From Bordetella parapertussis (GTDB taxonomy: Bacteria > Pseudomonadota > Gammaproteobacteria > Burkholderiales > Burkholderiaceae_B), in the NCBI GenBank assembly GCA_945903445.1, contig CAMDNZ010000017.1:1-58949 (forward strand): a stretch of DNA of 58,949 nucleotides, written 5' to 3'. Within the stretch, counting starts at the first letter, position 1. Each line of letters opens with the position of its first letter. Below the pieces are notes generated by a model. It did not search any database and had not been told where the DNA came from. It worked only from the letters and a program-made list of their open reading frames with translations. Shown here piece by piece: positions 43,522 through 52,803 of this stretch. The position numbers and the translations under genes were made by a program.

Positions 43522-44831
43522 CCGAGCAGGCGCAGCCGCTCGTGGCTTGCCACCATTGTGGCAACGTCTATGGTGGGCAAGAGCTCGAGCGCGGCGAGAC
43601 GGCGAGCTGCACGCGCTGCGGTTCGGTGCTGTGGCGCTATAGCTCGCTTGGTGTTCATCACTGGCTGGCACTGGTCATCACCGCATTCATCGTGTTTTGC
43701 GCGGCCAATGTTTATCCGGTGGCCGACATGGCCGTGCAAGGTATGACGCGTTCGGCCACCTTGCTGGATTCGATCGCGGTCACGTGGCAGCAGAATCACG
43801 AAGTGGTGGCCGTCATGTCGGCCCTATCGGGGTTCGTGTTTCCATTGATGCAACTCGGCCTGCTGCTGTGGGTGTTGCTGCCGCTCAGTTTGAATTTTCG
43901 ACCCTGGGGCTTTGCGATCGCGATGCGACTGTTGGGCGTTGTCAAACCCTGGTGCATGGTGCCGGTGTTTTTGTTGGGCGTGCTGGTGTCGGTGGTCAAG
44001 TTGGCCGGCATGGCGCGCGTCGCGCCGGGGTTAGGTCTGTTTGCGTTTGCATTTCTGACCGTCCTATTGACCATGTTCAGCCGCCTGCCACCTTCATCCT
44101 TGTGGCGTCATGCCGAGCGTCGTGGCATCGTGCCGACTCATGTGCCGGTATTAAGCGAAGACCAAGCTTTAGTGGGCTGTCATGTGTGCGGTCAGGTTCA
44201 GGCCGTCGATGGCGAAGAGTCCGACGAAGCGCTGCACCACTGCGTACGCTGCAACGCGGTCGTGCATCAGCGCAAGCCCCATCATGTGGCGCGCACCTGG
44301 GCGCTGATGATCGCGGCCATCGTCTGTTATTTCCCGGCTAACCTCTTGCCGGTCATGCGTATCCAGACCCTGCTGGGGACGACCGAGCACACCATTTTGG
44401 GTGGGGTGATCGAGCTGTGGAAGTCCGATTCTTTCGACATCGCCATTATTGTGTTCGTCGCCAGCGTGGTCGTGCCCATGTTCAAACTATTGGCCTTGGG
44501 CGTGTTGGTCATTGGGGTACAGCGGGAAAGCACGCACAAGCTGCGCGCTAGAACGCGGCTATATGAAGTCGTCGAATTCATCGGCCAATGGTCGATGTTA
44601 GATGTCTTCGTGGTGATCTTGCTCGCTGCGCTCGCAAACTTTAACGGCCTGATGCAAATTAGCGCGGGCACGGGGGCTGCGGCTTTCGGTGCGGTTGTAA
44701 TATTCACGATGCTCGCGGCCATGAGTTTTGATCCGCGCAGGAGCTGGGATCACGTCGACGATCTCGACGAGGAACCTGCCGCTCGATCGACGTACCGACT
44801 GGCCCGCATGCCAGCGAGCTCTGCCTCATGA
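43518..44831 (+). CDS. pqiA: paraquat-inducible protein A, two-module form
   Basis: PqiA is an inner-membrane partner of the PqiB MCE lipid-transport bridge. The 437-residue protein has two similar modules, each with a four-Cys zinc-ribbon (CHHCGNVYGGQ...CTRCG near residue 12, CHVCGQVQAV...CVRCN near residue 218) and four membrane helices, eight in all. It starts in the ATGA overlap with the end of clpA, so its translation is coupled to clpA. Confidence 0.94.
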   Translation: MTEQAQPLVACHHCGNVYGGQELERGETASCTRCGSVLWRYSSLGVHHWLALVITAFIVFCAANVYPVADMAVQGMTRSATLLDSIAVTWQQNHEVVAVMSALSGFVFPLMQLGLLLWVLLPLSLNFRPWGFAIAMRLLGVVKPWCMVPVFLLGVLVSVVKLAGMARVAPGLGLFAFAFLTVLLTMFSRLPPSSLWRHAERRGIVPTHVPVLSEDQALVGCHVCGQVQAVDGEESDEALHHCVRCNAVVHQRKPHHVARTWALMIAAIVCYFPANLLPVMRIQTLLGTTEHTILGGVIELWKSDSFDIAIIVFVASVVVPMFKLLALGVLVIGVQRESTHKLRARTRLYEVVEFIGQWSMLDVFVVILLAALANFNGLMQISAGTGAAAFGAVVIFTMLAAMSFDPRRSWDHVDDLDEEPAARSTYRLARMPASSAS

Positions 44832-44849
44832 TTACAAGGAAAATACGTA

Positions 44850-46511
44850 GTGGCTGCTACTCCCCCGTCCTCTGGCGACACCCCTGCGGCGCCGCCCAAG
44901 GTCTCGCGCCGTAAACACCGTATGTCCTGGATCTGGCTGGTGCCCATCATCGCGGCACTGGCGGCAGGTTCGCTGATTTTACGCACCTGGTTCGAGTCCG
45001 GCCCGCAGATCACCATCACTTTCGAATCGGCCGAGGGCTTGCAAGTGGGGCAGACCCAGTTGCGCTATAAGGAAGTCACCATCGGTACTGTGACGGGTCT
45101 GACTCTGAGCGAAGACCGTCGCAAGGTGATCGTGCGTGCCGACATCGACAAGAACGCAGCCAGCCTGGCCCAGAAAGAAACCAATTTCTGGGTGGTTCGC
45201 CCGCGCTTGGGCTTTACGGGCGTGAGCGGTTTGGGCACTTTGTTGTCCGGTGCCTATATCGGCGTGGACGCCCCAGAGGGCGAGCCGCAAACGCTGGGGG
45301 CGACCAAGACCGATTTCGTCGGCCTCGAACTGCCGCCTGAAGTGACCTACGACCGTCCGGGCCGCCGCTTTAGTTTGCGAGCGGATAGCCTGGGTTCGCT
45401 GGACGTCGGTTCGCCCATTTACTACCGCCAGATTCAAGTGGGCCGGGTCATTGGATTCGGCTTGGATGAGAGCGGCGAGCGCGTCAACGTGCAAATATTC
45501 GTCGATGCACCGCACGATCGCTTCGTGCATCGGGACACGCGATTCTGGAACGCCAGCGGCGTCGATTTCACCGTCAATGCCGAAGGTCTGAAGCTGCGTA
45601 CTCAGTCTCTGGTGTCGGTCGCAGCTGGCGGCATCGCTTTCGACACTATTGACAAGAACACGCCACTGGCCGAAGCCAATCGCAGCTTCAATCTGTTCGA
45701 CACCGAAACGGCCGCCAAAGCGCCTATCGATGGCGACGCGCATCGGATTCGCATGCGTTTCGACCAGTCCGTGCGCGGGTTGGCCGTTGGCGCACCGATC
45801 GATTTCAACGGCGTGAATCTGGGAGAAGTGACCAGCGTGGCTTTGGATTTCGACGGCGAAGCCCGTCGATTCTTCGCCAACGTCGAGGCCACGGTTTACC
45901 CGAGCCGCCTGGGACCGGTATACGACCGCATCGTCAAGAATGTAGAGGCGCGCGAAGACGGACGCGACCCTGGACGCATGCTGATGAAAGGCATGGTCGA
46001 GCATGGGCTGCGCGGGCAATTGCGCACGTCCAACCTGCTGACCGGGCGGATGTATATCGTGCTGGCGGTGTTCCCAAAAGCGAAGCCGGTTCAGTTCGAC
46101 GAGAACAACGACCCGCTGATCGTGCCCACCATCCCGGGCAGCCTCGACCAGATGCAGCAGCAGATTTCGAACATCGTCGACAAGATCGACAAGATTCCGT
46201 TCGATCGCATCGGTCGTGACTTGAGCACCACGCTCGAGAGCATGAACCGTCTGATGGGCCGCCTGGAGAAAGACATCGCACCGGAAGCCAAGAAGGTCAT
46301 GACCGAGGCCCGCAAGTCCTTGAACGAGCTGAACAATCTAGTTAGCCCTGACGGGTCGCTGCCGATGAATGCCGAGCGCAGTATGGAAGAACTGTCACGA
46401 GCGGCGCGCTCCTTGCGCAATCTGGCCGACTATTTGCAAACCAACCCCGACGCCCTGCTGCGAGGCCGTGGTGAAGACGTGATCCCCGGGGCTGGCCCGG
46501 TAAGGAACTGA
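44850..46511 (+). CDS. pqiB: PqiB, MCE-domain lipid transport protein
   Basis: A 553-residue protein with an N-terminal membrane helix (about 27-48) and three MCE domains (starting near ITITFESAEGLQVGQTQLRY, RFSLRADSLGSLDVGSPIYY and IRMRFDQSVRGLAVGAPIDF), then a coiled-coil C-terminus. PqiB forms a hollow periplasmic tube that moves lipids between membranes. The start is GTG 44850 with AAGGAA upstream. It follows pqiA after 18 bases and pqiC follows after 4. Confidence 0.94.
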   Translation: MAATPPSSGDTPAAPPKVSRRKHRMSWIWLVPIIAALAAGSLILRTWFESGPQITITFESAEGLQVGQTQLRYKEVTIGTVTGLTLSEDRRKVIVRADIDKNAASLAQKETNFWVVRPRLGFTGVSGLGTLLSGAYIGVDAPEGEPQTLGATKTDFVGLELPPEVTYDRPGRRFSLRADSLGSLDVGSPIYYRQIQVGRVIGFGLDESGERVNVQIFVDAPHDRFVHRDTRFWNASGVDFTVNAEGLKLRTQSLVSVAAGGIAFDTIDKNTPLAEANRSFNLFDTETAAKAPIDGDAHRIRMRFDQSVRGLAVGAPIDFNGVNLGEVTSVALDFDGEARRFFANVEATVYPSRLGPVYDRIVKNVEAREDGRDPGRMLMKGMVEHGLRGQLRTSNLLTGRMYIVLAVFPKAKPVQFDENNDPLIVPTIPGSLDQMQQQISNIVDKIDKIPFDRIGRDLSTTLESMNRLMGRLEKDIAPEAKKVMTEARKSLNELNNLVSPDGSLPMNAERSMEELSRAARSLRNLADYLQTNPDALLRGRGEDVIPGAGPVRN

Positions 46512-46515
46512 TCGA

Positions 46516-47166
46516 ATGCGTATCCCTCGTCACTCAAGCGCCCTTGCGCTTTTGGCTACCCTGACGTTGGCGGGCTGCGCGGGGTCGCCCCCCGTGCGCT
46601 ATTACACGCTGGTGTCGGCTGCGCAACCCGCGACTTCCACGACAGCAGCGGCCTTAGGCAGCATGCTCGAAGTCGCTCCCGTGGATGTACCTAGCCAGGT
46701 GGATCAGCCGCAGATGATGTTGCGCGATGCCGCCGGTAACGTGATGCCTCGTTACTCGGACCGCTGGACCTCGCCCCTGGCCGACGAAGTGCGTGCGGCC
46801 TTGTCCGATGGGCTGACGCGGCGTTTGGGCGTCATGGACGTTCGCGGCGTCAAGCCCGCCAGCGGCCAGCCGGTGTGGCGAGTTCAGGTGGATGTCCAGC
46901 GTTTCGACTCGATCGAGAACCAGGCTGCCGTGCTCGACGCGACATGGCGCTTGCGCGGCATCAACATGCCGCAAGCGCGTGCATCGGTATGTCGTACCCA
47001 GATTCGGATCGAGACGCGCGAGGCAGGCGTGCCTGGCCTCGCCATGGCTCATCAAGAAGCATTGCAGATTTTGTCCGAGGCGATTGCGGGGCGCTTGAGT
47101 GGCGCAGGGCAGGCGCCTGCCGGTGTGAGTCAGACCTGCCAGGCGTTGCCCAGCGCTTCGTTATAA
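46516..47166 (+). CDS. pqiC: PqiC/YmbA family lipoprotein
   Basis: A 216-residue outer-membrane lipoprotein with a signal peptide and lipobox LTLAGC, followed by the PqiC/ABC-type auxiliary domain (RYYTLVSA, then PPVDVPSQVDQPQMMLR-like region). It anchors the PqiB tube at the outer membrane. It completes the pqiABC set four bases after pqiB. Confidence 0.92.
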   Translation: MRIPRHSSALALLATLTLAGCAGSPPVRYYTLVSAAQPATSTTAAALGSMLEVAPVDVPSQVDQPQMMLRDAAGNVMPRYSDRWTSPLADEVRAALSDGLTRRLGVMDVRGVKPASGQPVWRVQVDVQRFDSIENQAAVLDATWRLRGINMPQARASVCRTQIRIETREAGVPGLAMAHQEALQILSEAIAGRLSGAGQAPAGVSQTCQALPSASL

Positions 47167-47284
47167 AACCTAGCCCCAGGACACCGTTTAACGCTTTGTC
47201 CTAGAACCCGGGCGCTGCTTAACGCCTGCCTATCGTATTCAGGCGCAGCCTGTCATCTCCGTGTCGCTGGCCGTCGTGCCGTCG

Positions 47285-47343
47285 TAAAAAAGGCTGCGGC
47301 CTCCGATCCACATTGGACCTGGGTGCCGCAGCCAGCCCTGAAT
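47285..47343 (-). terminator. rho-independent terminator of osmC
   Basis: On the minus strand GGCTGCGGC pairs with GCCGCAGCC around a long 34-base loop, followed by TTTTTT, a dozen bases past the osmC stop. Confidence 0.72.
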
Positions 47344-47355
47344 CTGTCCAGGCCG

Positions 47356-47784
47356 TCAGGCCAAAGAGGCATCCAACGTGATCTTGGCGTTCAAAACCTT
47401 CGACACGGGGCAGTTTTCCTTGGCTTTGTTGGCCGCGGCATCGAATCCCGCCTTGTCGGCACCTGGAACCTTGGCCACCGTTTTCAAGTGGATGGCCGTG
47501 ATCGAAAAGCCGCCGTCGCCTTTCTCCAGCGACACTTCGGCGCTGGTCTCGATGCTGTCTGCTGTGAGATTGGCTTCGCTCAGAATCATCGATAACGCCA
47601 TCGAAAAGCACCCGGCGTGCGCAGCACCGATCAGTTCCTCAGGGTTGGTGCCCACTTTGTCTTCGAAACGCGTGTTGAACCCGTAGGGTTGGGCAGACAG
47701 CGCGCCGCTCTGCGTCGAAATCGTGCCAGTGCCGCTCTTGAGGTCGCCCTTCCAGACTGCTGATGCGGATTTCTTGATGGCCAT
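47356..47784 (-). CDS. osmC: OsmC family peroxidase
   Basis: A 142-residue thiol-dependent peroxidase of the OsmC/Ohr superfamily that reduces organic hydroperoxides. The two redox cysteines are in HAGCFSM and ENCPVSKVL. The start at ATG 47784 has AAGGAG before it; an in-frame start at 47856 would add 24 residues. It looks like the OsmC rather than the Ohr branch. Divergent from the binding-protein gene at 47960. Confidence 0.93.
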   Translation of the reverse strand: MAIKKSASAVWKGDLKSGTGTISTQSGALSAQPYGFNTRFEDKVGTNPEELIGAAHAGCFSMALSMILSEANLTADSIETSAEVSLEKGDGGFSITAIHLKTVAKVPGADKAGFDAAANKAKENCPVSKVLNAKITLDASLA

Positions 47785-47959
47785 GTGCTGCTCCTTGTGT
47801 AGGTTGACTCGATTGGTCATCATAGACCCGCAAAACGTTTTTGTCGGTTGCAGCACAGTCTTATTATGTAGTCGCTCATGAAGACTTGTTAGAGCCTGTA
47901 TGCGGGCTCAGGCACAATGTCGTGGGTTCGCGAAATTGCCGTTTTACACGAGGTTAACT

Positions 47960-49114
47960 ATGACACGCTCCATTAAAAGCCTGGCGCTCGCCGTCGCACT
48001 CTGTTTTCCCTTGGCCGCTGGCGCCGACATCACGATCGGCGTGGATTTGTCCTCCACCGGCCCGGCCGCTGCGATCGGTATTCAGAGTCACAACGCCATC
48101 CGCTTGTGGCCCGATACGCTGGGCGGACAAAAAGCGCGCTATGTGGTGCTGGACGACGGCACCGACGTGAGTCGGGCGGTGCGCAATATGCGCAAGTTCA
48201 CCTCGGAAGACCAAGTCGATGCCATCGTCGGTCCGAACATCACTGCCGCCGCCCTGGCGGGCCTGGATGTATTGCGCGAGACCAAGACGCCCATGGTGGC
48301 CTTGGCCGCTTCGGCCGTCATCGTCGAACCGCAATCGGACGAGAAACGCCAGTGGGCTTTCAAGATGCCGCAAAACGACGATCTGATGGCGCAAGCCTTG
48401 GTCGAACACATGGTGGCTGCGGGCGTGAAAACCGTGGCGTTCATCGGTTTCGGAGACTCCTACGGCGACAGTTGGAGAAAGGAATTCGGCAGAATTGCCG
48501 AGGGTAAGGTTCAGATCGTGGCCGACGAGCGATTCCAGCGTACCGATCCGTCCGTCATGGGGCAGGTATTGAAAGCGATGGCACCTAAACCGGATGCCGT
48601 GCTGATTGCCGGTTCCGGTACGCCCGCCGCATTGCCGCAAAAAACCCTGAGAGAGCGGGGCTATGCTGGTCCGATCTATCAAACTCACGGCATCGGCACC
48701 TTGGAGTTCTTGCAGGTGGGCGGCAAGGACGTCGAGGGCACTTTGTTTCCCACCGGCCCGGGCGTGGTGGCGCGGCAATTACCCGATAGCCATCCGGTCA
48801 AGTCGGTAGCCGTGGCGTTTGCCGATAAGTACGAGGCGCAGTACGGAGCCAATACCTTGACGCAGTTCGCGGGTGACGCTTATGGGGCCTATTTGCTGCT
48901 GGATTCGGCGGTCACGCGGGCCTTGCAGTCGGGGGCCAAGCCGGGCTCGGAGGCGTTTCGTGTGGCGCTGCGCGATGCCCTGCAATCGACTCAGGAATTG
49001 ATCGTACCCAACGGCGTGTTGAACGTTACGCCCGAGAATCATCAGGGCTTCGACACGCGCTCGCGGGTAATGGGCACCATCAAGGATGGCAAGTTCACCT
49101 ACGCCACGAAGTAA
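47960..49114 (+). CDS. branched-chain amino-acid-type ABC substrate-binding protein
   Basis: A 384-residue periplasmic binding protein of the LivJ/Peripla_BP_6 type, with a signal peptide (about 1-21, ending AAGA) and the typical DITIGVDLSSTGPAAAIGIQ start and VVLDDGTDVSRAVRNMRKF segment. GAGG precedes ATG 47960. No liv permease or ATPase genes are next to it; the downstream ehu operon is a different ABC class, so this gene may serve a transporter elsewhere or be a free-standing sensor. Ligand unknown. Confidence 0.92.
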   Translation: MTRSIKSLALAVALCFPLAAGADITIGVDLSSTGPAAAIGIQSHNAIRLWPDTLGGQKARYVVLDDGTDVSRAVRNMRKFTSEDQVDAIVGPNITAAALAGLDVLRETKTPMVALAASAVIVEPQSDEKRQWAFKMPQNDDLMAQALVEHMVAAGVKTVAFIGFGDSYGDSWRKEFGRIAEGKVQIVADERFQRTDPSVMGQVLKAMAPKPDAVLIAGSGTPAALPQKTLRERGYAGPIYQTHGIGTLEFLQVGGKDVEGTLFPTGPGVVARQLPDSHPVKSVAVAFADKYEAQYGANTLTQFAGDAYGAYLLLDSAVTRALQSGAKPGSEAFRVALRDALQSTQELIVPNGVLNVTPENHQGFDTRSRVMGTIKDGKFTYATK

Positions 49115-49241
49115 TCGAGTAACAAATCTACGCAAGGTACGACCAAGCCCGTTCAGGCGAAACAGCCTGCAACTTAGTTCGTATTGAAATCATTTCGTGG
49201 CTTAGTATCTTTCCCTGATGTTACAGACAGAAGGGGAGATC

Positions 49242-50129
49242 ATGGCGCCATGTCATGTCCATGCCATGCTGGCAGCGATTGCGCTAAGCGCGTCGCTGCT
49301 GGCGGGGTGCCAGGAATCCAGACCGTCTGCCGCTCAGGGTTCCACGCTGGAGACGGTCAAAGCGGCGGGCAAGATCCGCGTGGGTTACGCCAACGAAGCA
49401 CCCTACGCTTTTTTACGCAGCGACGAAGACCGGGTTACGGGCGAAGCGGTGGAGACCGCTCGAGTCGTGCTCAAGCGGATGGGCATCGATCAGGTCGATG
49501 GGGTGCTGACCGAATTCGGCTCGTTGATCCCCGGCCTGCAAGCGGGCCGCTTCGACATTATCGCTGCGGGCATGTACGTCACTCCCGAGCGATGCAGGCA
49601 GGTTCAGTTTTCCGAACCCACCTACAGCGTGGGCGAAGGGTTTCTGGTGAAGGCCGGCAATCCGGAAAAACTGCATAGCTACGACGACATCATCGAGAAT
49701 CCCGAGATCAAACTCGGCGTGGTGGTCGGCGCAATTCAGATCGACTATGCCCGCCAGCTGAAGATCCCCGACGAGCAGGTCGTCGTCTTCCCAGACGCCG
49801 TTAGTGCGTTGGCGGGCGTGCAGGCCGGTCGCGCCGACGTGTATGCCGCCACCGCCCTGACGGTGTCCGACCTGATGACCAAGACCACGCCCGACGATGG
49901 CTTGGAGCGAGCCGACCCATTTACTGATCCGGTCATTGGCGAGGCCGATGTTCGCGGCTATGGCGCGTTCGCGTTCCGCAATGCCGACGTCGAGTTTCGC
50001 GATGCATTCAATCGCGAACTGCGCGACTACATCGGTAGCGCCGACCATGCGCGTTTGGTCGAACCCTTCGGATTCACCGAAGAAGAACTGCCTCAGGGCG
50101 TCACCACCGAGAAACTCTGCGCCGGTTGA
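49242..50129 (+). CDS. ehuB: ectoine-type ABC transporter substrate-binding protein (EhuB-like)
   Basis: A 295-residue binding protein of the amino-acid-type family 3, with a lipobox ASLLAGC that suggests a membrane-anchored lipoprotein, then VKAAGKIRVGYANEAPYAF. It resembles EhuB of the ectoine/hydroxyectoine uptake system; this name rests on the four-gene layout and general likeness, so other polar amino acids are possible. AAGGGG lies before ATG 49242; ATG 49218 is also in frame. First gene of an ehuBCDA-type operon. Confidence 0.85.
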   Translation: MAPCHVHAMLAAIALSASLLAGCQESRPSAAQGSTLETVKAAGKIRVGYANEAPYAFLRSDEDRVTGEAVETARVVLKRMGIDQVDGVLTEFGSLIPGLQAGRFDIIAAGMYVTPERCRQVQFSEPTYSVGEGFLVKAGNPEKLHSYDDIIENPEIKLGVVVGAIQIDYARQLKIPDEQVVVFPDAVSALAGVQAGRADVYAATALTVSDLMTKTTPDDGLERADPFTDPVIGEADVRGYGAFAFRNADVEFRDAFNRELRDYIGSADHARLVEPFGFTEEELPQGVTTEKLCAG

Positions 50130-50147
50130 CGGCGAACGGATGACTTC

Positions 50148-50789
50148 ATGGATGATTATCTTTCGCTGCTGCCTGCGCTGTTGCGCGGCCTATGGACCAC
50201 CGTGCAAATCACCGTCGGCGCGGCGCTATTGGCCGTGCTGCTGGCGATTGCCGCCGGGCTTGCCCGCATGTCGCGTCAACCCTGGGTGAGTTGGCCCGCG
50301 GCTGTCTACGTCGAGGTGTTTCGCGGCACCTCGGCGCTGGTGCAACTGTTCTGGTTTTTCTTCGTATTGCCGCTGTTCGGCTTGGATCTGCCCGCCATGG
50401 CGGTGGGCATTGGCGTGTTGGCGGCCAATGCGGGCGCCTATGGTGCCGAGGTGGTGCGTGGTGCGGTGCGTGGTGTCGCGGTTGGCCAGCACGAAGCGGC
50501 CACTGCGTTGAACATGGCGCCGGGCCAGATCGTGCGCCGTATCGTCTTACCGCAAGCCATACCGGCCATGCTGCCGCCCGCGGGCAACATCATGATCGAA
50601 CTGTTGAAGAACACGGCCCTGGTGTCGCTGATCACCATCACCGATCTGACCTTCCGCGGACAACTCTTGCGTAGCGATACGCTGCGCACCACGGACATCT
50701 TCATCCTCGTGCTGCTGCTGTACTTCGCCGTGGCCGTGTTGATCACAGGCGGCGTGCGCCTGCTGGAACGGAGGTTCAAAGTCCGATGA
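50148..50789 (+). CDS. ehuC: ABC transporter permease (EhuC-like)
   Basis: A 213-residue polar amino-acid-type permease with five membrane helices and the ATPase-contact EAA loop (HEAATALNMAPGQIVRRIVL, then PQAIPAMLPPAGN). It overlaps ehuD by four bases (ATGA). It and ehuD form the membrane pair of the transporter. Confidence 0.9.
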   Translation: MDDYLSLLPALLRGLWTTVQITVGAALLAVLLAIAAGLARMSRQPWVSWPAAVYVEVFRGTSALVQLFWFFFVLPLFGLDLPAMAVGIGVLAANAGAYGAEVVRGAVRGVAVGQHEAATALNMAPGQIVRRIVLPQAIPAMLPPAGNIMIELLKNTALVSLITITDLTFRGQLLRSDTLRTTDIFILVLLLYFAVAVLITGGVRLLERRFKVR

Positions 50790-51457
50790 ATCCTATCTTC
50801 GATATCGGTTTTGCCTTCGATATTCTGCCCACCCTGAGCGAGGCATTGCTCATTACGGTGCAGGCCACGATACTGGGTATGTCGCTGGCCATCGTGTTGG
50901 GTCTGATCCTGGCGCTGTTGCGGCGCGCACGCTCGGAAGCGATTGCCGTGCCCACCGCCCTGTTCATCGAGTTCGTGCGCAGCACGCCTTTGTTGGTGCA
51001 GATGTATTTTCTGTTCTATGTGCTGCCCGTGACCGGGGTGCAGATGTCGCCGTTGGCCACCGGCGTTCTGGCTCTGGGTGTGCATTACGCCGCCTATTGT
51101 GCTGAAGTCTACCGGGCGGGCATCGAGGCGGTGCCGCGCGGTCAACTCGAAGCCGCACGTGCCCTGAACCTGTCGCCCTGGCGTACGCAGATCGGCGTGG
51201 TGTTGCCTCAGGCCATTCCGCCGGTCGTGCCCGCACTGGGTAATTATCTGGTGGCCATGTTCAAGGACACGCCTTTGTTGTCGGCGATCACGGTGGTCGA
51301 ACTCTTGCAGCACAGCAAGATGATCGGTTCGACCACCTTCCGCTACACCGAGCCGTTGACGATGGTCGGCGTACTCTTCCTGCTGCTGAGCTTGATTGCC
51401 GCTTGGGGTGTGCGTCGGCTCGAGATCGGCTTACAACGCTTTGGAGGCAAACGATGA
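50786..51457 (+). CDS. ehuD: ABC transporter permease (EhuD-like)
   Basis: A 223-residue permease of the same family as ehuC, with the EAA loop EAARALNLSPWRTQIGVVLP and five membrane helices. ATGA overlaps on both sides (with ehuC and ehuA) show strict coupling of the set. Confidence 0.9.
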   Translation: MNPIFDIGFAFDILPTLSEALLITVQATILGMSLAIVLGLILALLRRARSEAIAVPTALFIEFVRSTPLLVQMYFLFYVLPVTGVQMSPLATGVLALGVHYAAYCAEVYRAGIEAVPRGQLEAARALNLSPWRTQIGVVLPQAIPPVVPALGNYLVAMFKDTPLLSAITVVELLQHSKMIGSTTFRYTEPLTMVGVLFLLLSLIAAWGVRRLEIGLQRFGGKR

Positions 51458-52224
51458 GTGCCAGTATTCACATCAAGAATCTGCGTAAAAGCTATGGCAA
51501 TCTGGAGGTGCTGCGCGGCATCGACCTGGAGATTCCGGCAGGCCAGACAGTGGCGGTGATCGGACCGTCGGGATCGGGGAAATCGACGCTGCTGCGGATG
51601 CTGATGACCTTGGACAAACCCACTGATGGCGAGATTCTGATCGATGGCGAATCGATGTGGAACAACGAACAGGGCGTGGCGCAGCGCTCGAACTCGCCTC
51701 ATGTGCGACAAGTGCGCGGCAAGATCGGTATGGTGTTCCAGCACTTTAATTTGTTCCCGCACAAAACGGCCTTGGGCAACGTGAGCGAGGCACCGATTCA
51801 CGTCGAGGGCTTGTCGCGCGATCAGGCCGAGAAACGGGGGAAAGCGTATTTGGACATGGTGGGCCTGAGCGACAAGTTCGACGCGTACCCCGCGCAGCTG
51901 TCGGGCGGGCAGAAGCAACGGGTCGGGATCGCTCGAGCGCTCGCCATGCGCCCGGAGATCATGCTGCTCGACGAAGTGACTTCGGCCTTGGATCCGGAAC
52001 TGGTGGGTGGGATCTTGCAGATCATTCGCGACCTGTCGGCCAAGCGCACCATGACCCTGATCATGGTGACTCACCAGATGAAATTCGCGGAAGTGGCTTC
52101 GGATCGAACGCTGTTCTTCGATCAAGGCAATATTGTCGAAGACGCCCAATCGACTGAACTGTTCGCGCATCCGAAGCAAGCGCGCACCCAGCAGTTTCTG
52201 CAATCGGTGATCGAAGCGGCTTGA
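51454..52224 (+). CDS. ehuA: ABC transporter ATP-binding protein (EhuA-like)
   Basis: A 256-residue ATPase with Walker A GPSGSGKST, Q-loop VFQHFNLFPH, signature LSGGQKQR and Walker B IMLLDEVTSALDPE. It powers the EhuCD permease. ATG 51454 overlaps the ehuD stop; the in-frame start at 51403 lies inside ehuD. After the stop, two near-identical 15-base units (GATGGGGGCGTCATC, 52223-52252) lie before the convergent dut. Confidence 0.93.
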   Translation: MSASIHIKNLRKSYGNLEVLRGIDLEIPAGQTVAVIGPSGSGKSTLLRMLMTLDKPTDGEILIDGESMWNNEQGVAQRSNSPHVRQVRGKIGMVFQHFNLFPHKTALGNVSEAPIHVEGLSRDQAEKRGKAYLDMVGLSDKFDAYPAQLSGGQKQRVGIARALAMRPEIMLLDEVTSALDPELVGGILQIIRDLSAKRTMTLIMVTHQMKFAEVASDRTLFFDQGNIVEDAQSTELFAHPKQARTQQFLQSVIEAA

Positions 52225-52338
52225 TGGGGGCGTCATCGATGGGGCCGTCATCGTCGCCCAGCCTGAAACCGCGCATGGCTGGGCTGCGCGTATGCCCGTC
52301 GTCCAGGTGAGCGTCAGTGCCCAGCCACTTCGATAGGC

Positions 52339-52788
52339 TTATTGTTTGCCCGTGCTGCCAAACCCGCCTGCGCCGCGCGTCGAAGTCTCGAAGCTGTCGA
52401 CGATGTCGAAGCTCACTTGTTTGACCGGCACGATCACCAATTGCGCCAATCGCTCCATGGGATCGATGGTGAACGCTTGCTGACCCCGATTCCAGGTGGA
52501 AATCATCAACTCGCCTTGATAGTCGGCGTCGATCAGACCAACCAGATTGCCCAGCACGATGCCGTGCTTGTGGCCCAATCCCGAGCGCGGCAGGATCAGG
52601 GCGGCATAGCCCGGATCGGCGATGTGGATGGCCAAGCCCGTGCGAATCAGTTCAGTTTGCCCCGGTTGCAACACGAGAGGGGCGTCCAGGCAGGCGCGCA
52701 GGTCGAGACCTGCCGAACCGGCGGTGGCGTAAGCGGGCAATTGAGCGCGCATGCGCTCGTCGAGGATTTTTAAAGCGACGGAATTCAT
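52339..52788 (-). CDS. dut: dUTP diphosphatase
   Basis: Dut hydrolyses dUTP to dUMP, keeping uracil out of DNA and feeding dTMP synthesis. The 149-residue protein has the trimeric dUTPase motifs: AGLDLRA (I), PRSGLGHKHG (II), GLIDADYQGE (III), RLAQLV (IV) and the C-terminal RGAGGFGSTG (V). dut and coaBC are often neighbours; here three unrelated membrane-protein genes lie between. Confidence 0.97.
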   Translation of the reverse strand: MNSVALKILDERMRAQLPAYATAGSAGLDLRACLDAPLVLQPGQTELIRTGLAIHIADPGYAALILPRSGLGHKHGIVLGNLVGLIDADYQGELMISTWNRGQQAFTIDPMERLAQLVIVPVKQVSFDIVDSFETSTRGAGGFGSTGKQ

Positions 52789-52803
52789 CGGAAGTATTCA
52801 GAG

